This document shows, one piece after another, positions 63,949 to 64,000 of a stretch of 64,000 nucleotides of DNA (position 1 is its first letter; the number at the start of each line of letters is the position of its first letter). A program made the translations under genes and the position numbers. The notes beneath the pieces are model-generated. The model did not search any database. It was not told where the DNA came from and saw only the letters and a list, made by a program, of their open reading frames with translations. Source of the stretch: Lepturacanthus savala (taxonomy: Eukaryota; Chordata; Actinopteri; Scombriformes; Trichiuridae); the NCBI GenBank assembly GCA_030544235.1, contig JARUPU010000099.1:1044501-1108500 (forward strand), written 5' to 3'.

Positions 63949-64000
63949 GACTAGGGTTAGGGTTAGGCTCAGCGTTGGGGTATAGGGAACGAAACTACCA
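63949..64000 (+). repeat. Last unit, truncated by window edge
   Basis: The first 52 bases of a standard unit follow a seven-copy hexamer tract (63907-63948). The array clearly continues past base 64000. Confidence 0.93.

Larger units (their letters stand above)
1..64000 (+). repeat. Telomere-punctuated satellite array (whole window)
   Basis: The entire window is one head-to-tail array. Each unit is a 150-bp block beginning GACTAGGG and ending AAGAATTTA, followed by n perfect GGGTTA hexamers with n from 2 to 8. All units share one orientation and no unique sequence interrupts them. Block composition in the first full unit is 47 A, 35 T, 34 G and 34 C (45% GC). Because 150 is a multiple of 6, nearly every period is a multiple of 6 and of 3; rare 1-bp deletions (base 1518, and the GGGTAGGG sites) are the exceptions. 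Most units differ from the consensus at 0 to 4 positions. The hexamer is the telomeric repeat of vertebrates, many other animals, filamentous fungi and trypanosomatids. The array is best called a telomere-associated or interstitial telomeric satellite. The family name and host are not recognisable to me. Confidence 0.97.
33151..64000 (+). repeat. Domain II: array with type C and type D units
   Basis: Right of about 33.15 kb the R/P/Q markers disappear and new ones take over. Type C units start GATTAGGG and carry CAGCTTTAGGG and TATAGAG. Type D units are preceded by GGGTCAGGG and start GAGTAGGG. Standard units still make up the majority. Seven-copy hexamer tracts are common here, while two-copy tracts, frequent in the left domain, seem absent. 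The local duplications are annotated separately. Confidence 0.85.

Noticed and set aside
1..64000. Protein-coding genes, including long repetitive ORFs
   Set aside because: Because nearly all unit lengths are multiples of 3, a frame open through one block could run on for kilobases, so I translated the block in six frames. Every frame has at least one stop per unit. The longest open stretches are about 60 codons, and the best ATG-started one is a 28-codon minus-strand frame repeated in most units with no ribosome-site or codon signal.
1..64000. CRISPR array
   Set aside because: The conserved part is 150 bp and the variable part is only a changing number of one hexamer; there are no unique spacers, leader or cas genes.
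1..64000. Telomere-integrated herpesvirus or other virus carrying TTAGGG repeats
   Set aside because: Some herpesviruses carry TTAGGG tracts and integrate at telomeres, but no non-repeat viral sequence or gene is present and the 128-bp segment is not one I recognise from such a virus.
1..64000. Match to the 177-bp minichromosome repeat or 29-bp subtelomere repeat of trypanosomes, or to human TAR1
   Set aside because: The period overlaps 177 bp and the telomere hexamer is shared, but the 128-bp segment does not resemble any of these as far as I can recall. An alignment would be decisive and I cannot run one.

Overview
The window is one uninterrupted tandem array from base 1 to base 64000. I find no protein gene, RNA gene, transposon or unique sequence in it. 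Each repeat unit is a well-conserved 150-bp block followed by 2 to 8 perfect GGGTTA hexamers, so the period is 150+6n (162 to 198 bp, mostly 168, 174 or 180). Within the block, about 22 bp are themselves telomere-like and about 128 bp (bases 50-177 in the first full unit) are not. I estimate roughly 365-375 units from the window length and typical period; I did not count them one by one. The vertebrate-type TTAGGG hexamer points to a eukaryotic nuclear chromosome, in a subtelomere or an interstitial telomere-satellite block. TTAGGG is shared by vertebrates, many other animals, filamentous fungi, trypanosomatids and other protists. I do not recognise the 128-bp sequence, so I do not name an organism.

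The G-rich strand reads 5'->3' along the + strand in every unit. A native chromosome end would therefore lie to the right, beyond base 64000. Base 1 looks like a cut inside the array rather than a left telomere, which would read CCCTAA.

Rare variants shared in register show that the array has grown by duplicating multi-unit blocks. Domain I (1 to about 33120) is built of three recurring modules, called here R, P and Q: R-P-P-Q, then R-P-P-Q again as a near-perfect copy 12,043 bp to the right, then P-Q, then P and a truncated Q. Domain II (about 33150-64000) has a different variant repertoire. It is dominated by a haplotype carrying GATTAGGG plus CAGCTTTAGGG plus TATAGAG (type C) and by units preceded by GGGTCAGGG and starting GAGTAGGG (type D). 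Its local duplications have offsets of 606, 726, 900, 1932, 2112, 4254 and 5130 bp, and longer-range echoes lie at 10,116 and 15,804 bp.

Functionally, the array is a telomere-punctuated satellite. Every unit offers a run of duplex TTAGGG sites for telomere-binding proteins and several G-tracts with G-quadruplex potential. The design, a unique block bracketed by telomere repeats and massively amplified, resembles yeast type I survivor Y' arrays and the TALT templates of ALT-type telomere maintenance in nematode and mouse cells. That functional link is inference. An ordinary subtelomeric satellite spread by unequal exchange is the simpler reading.
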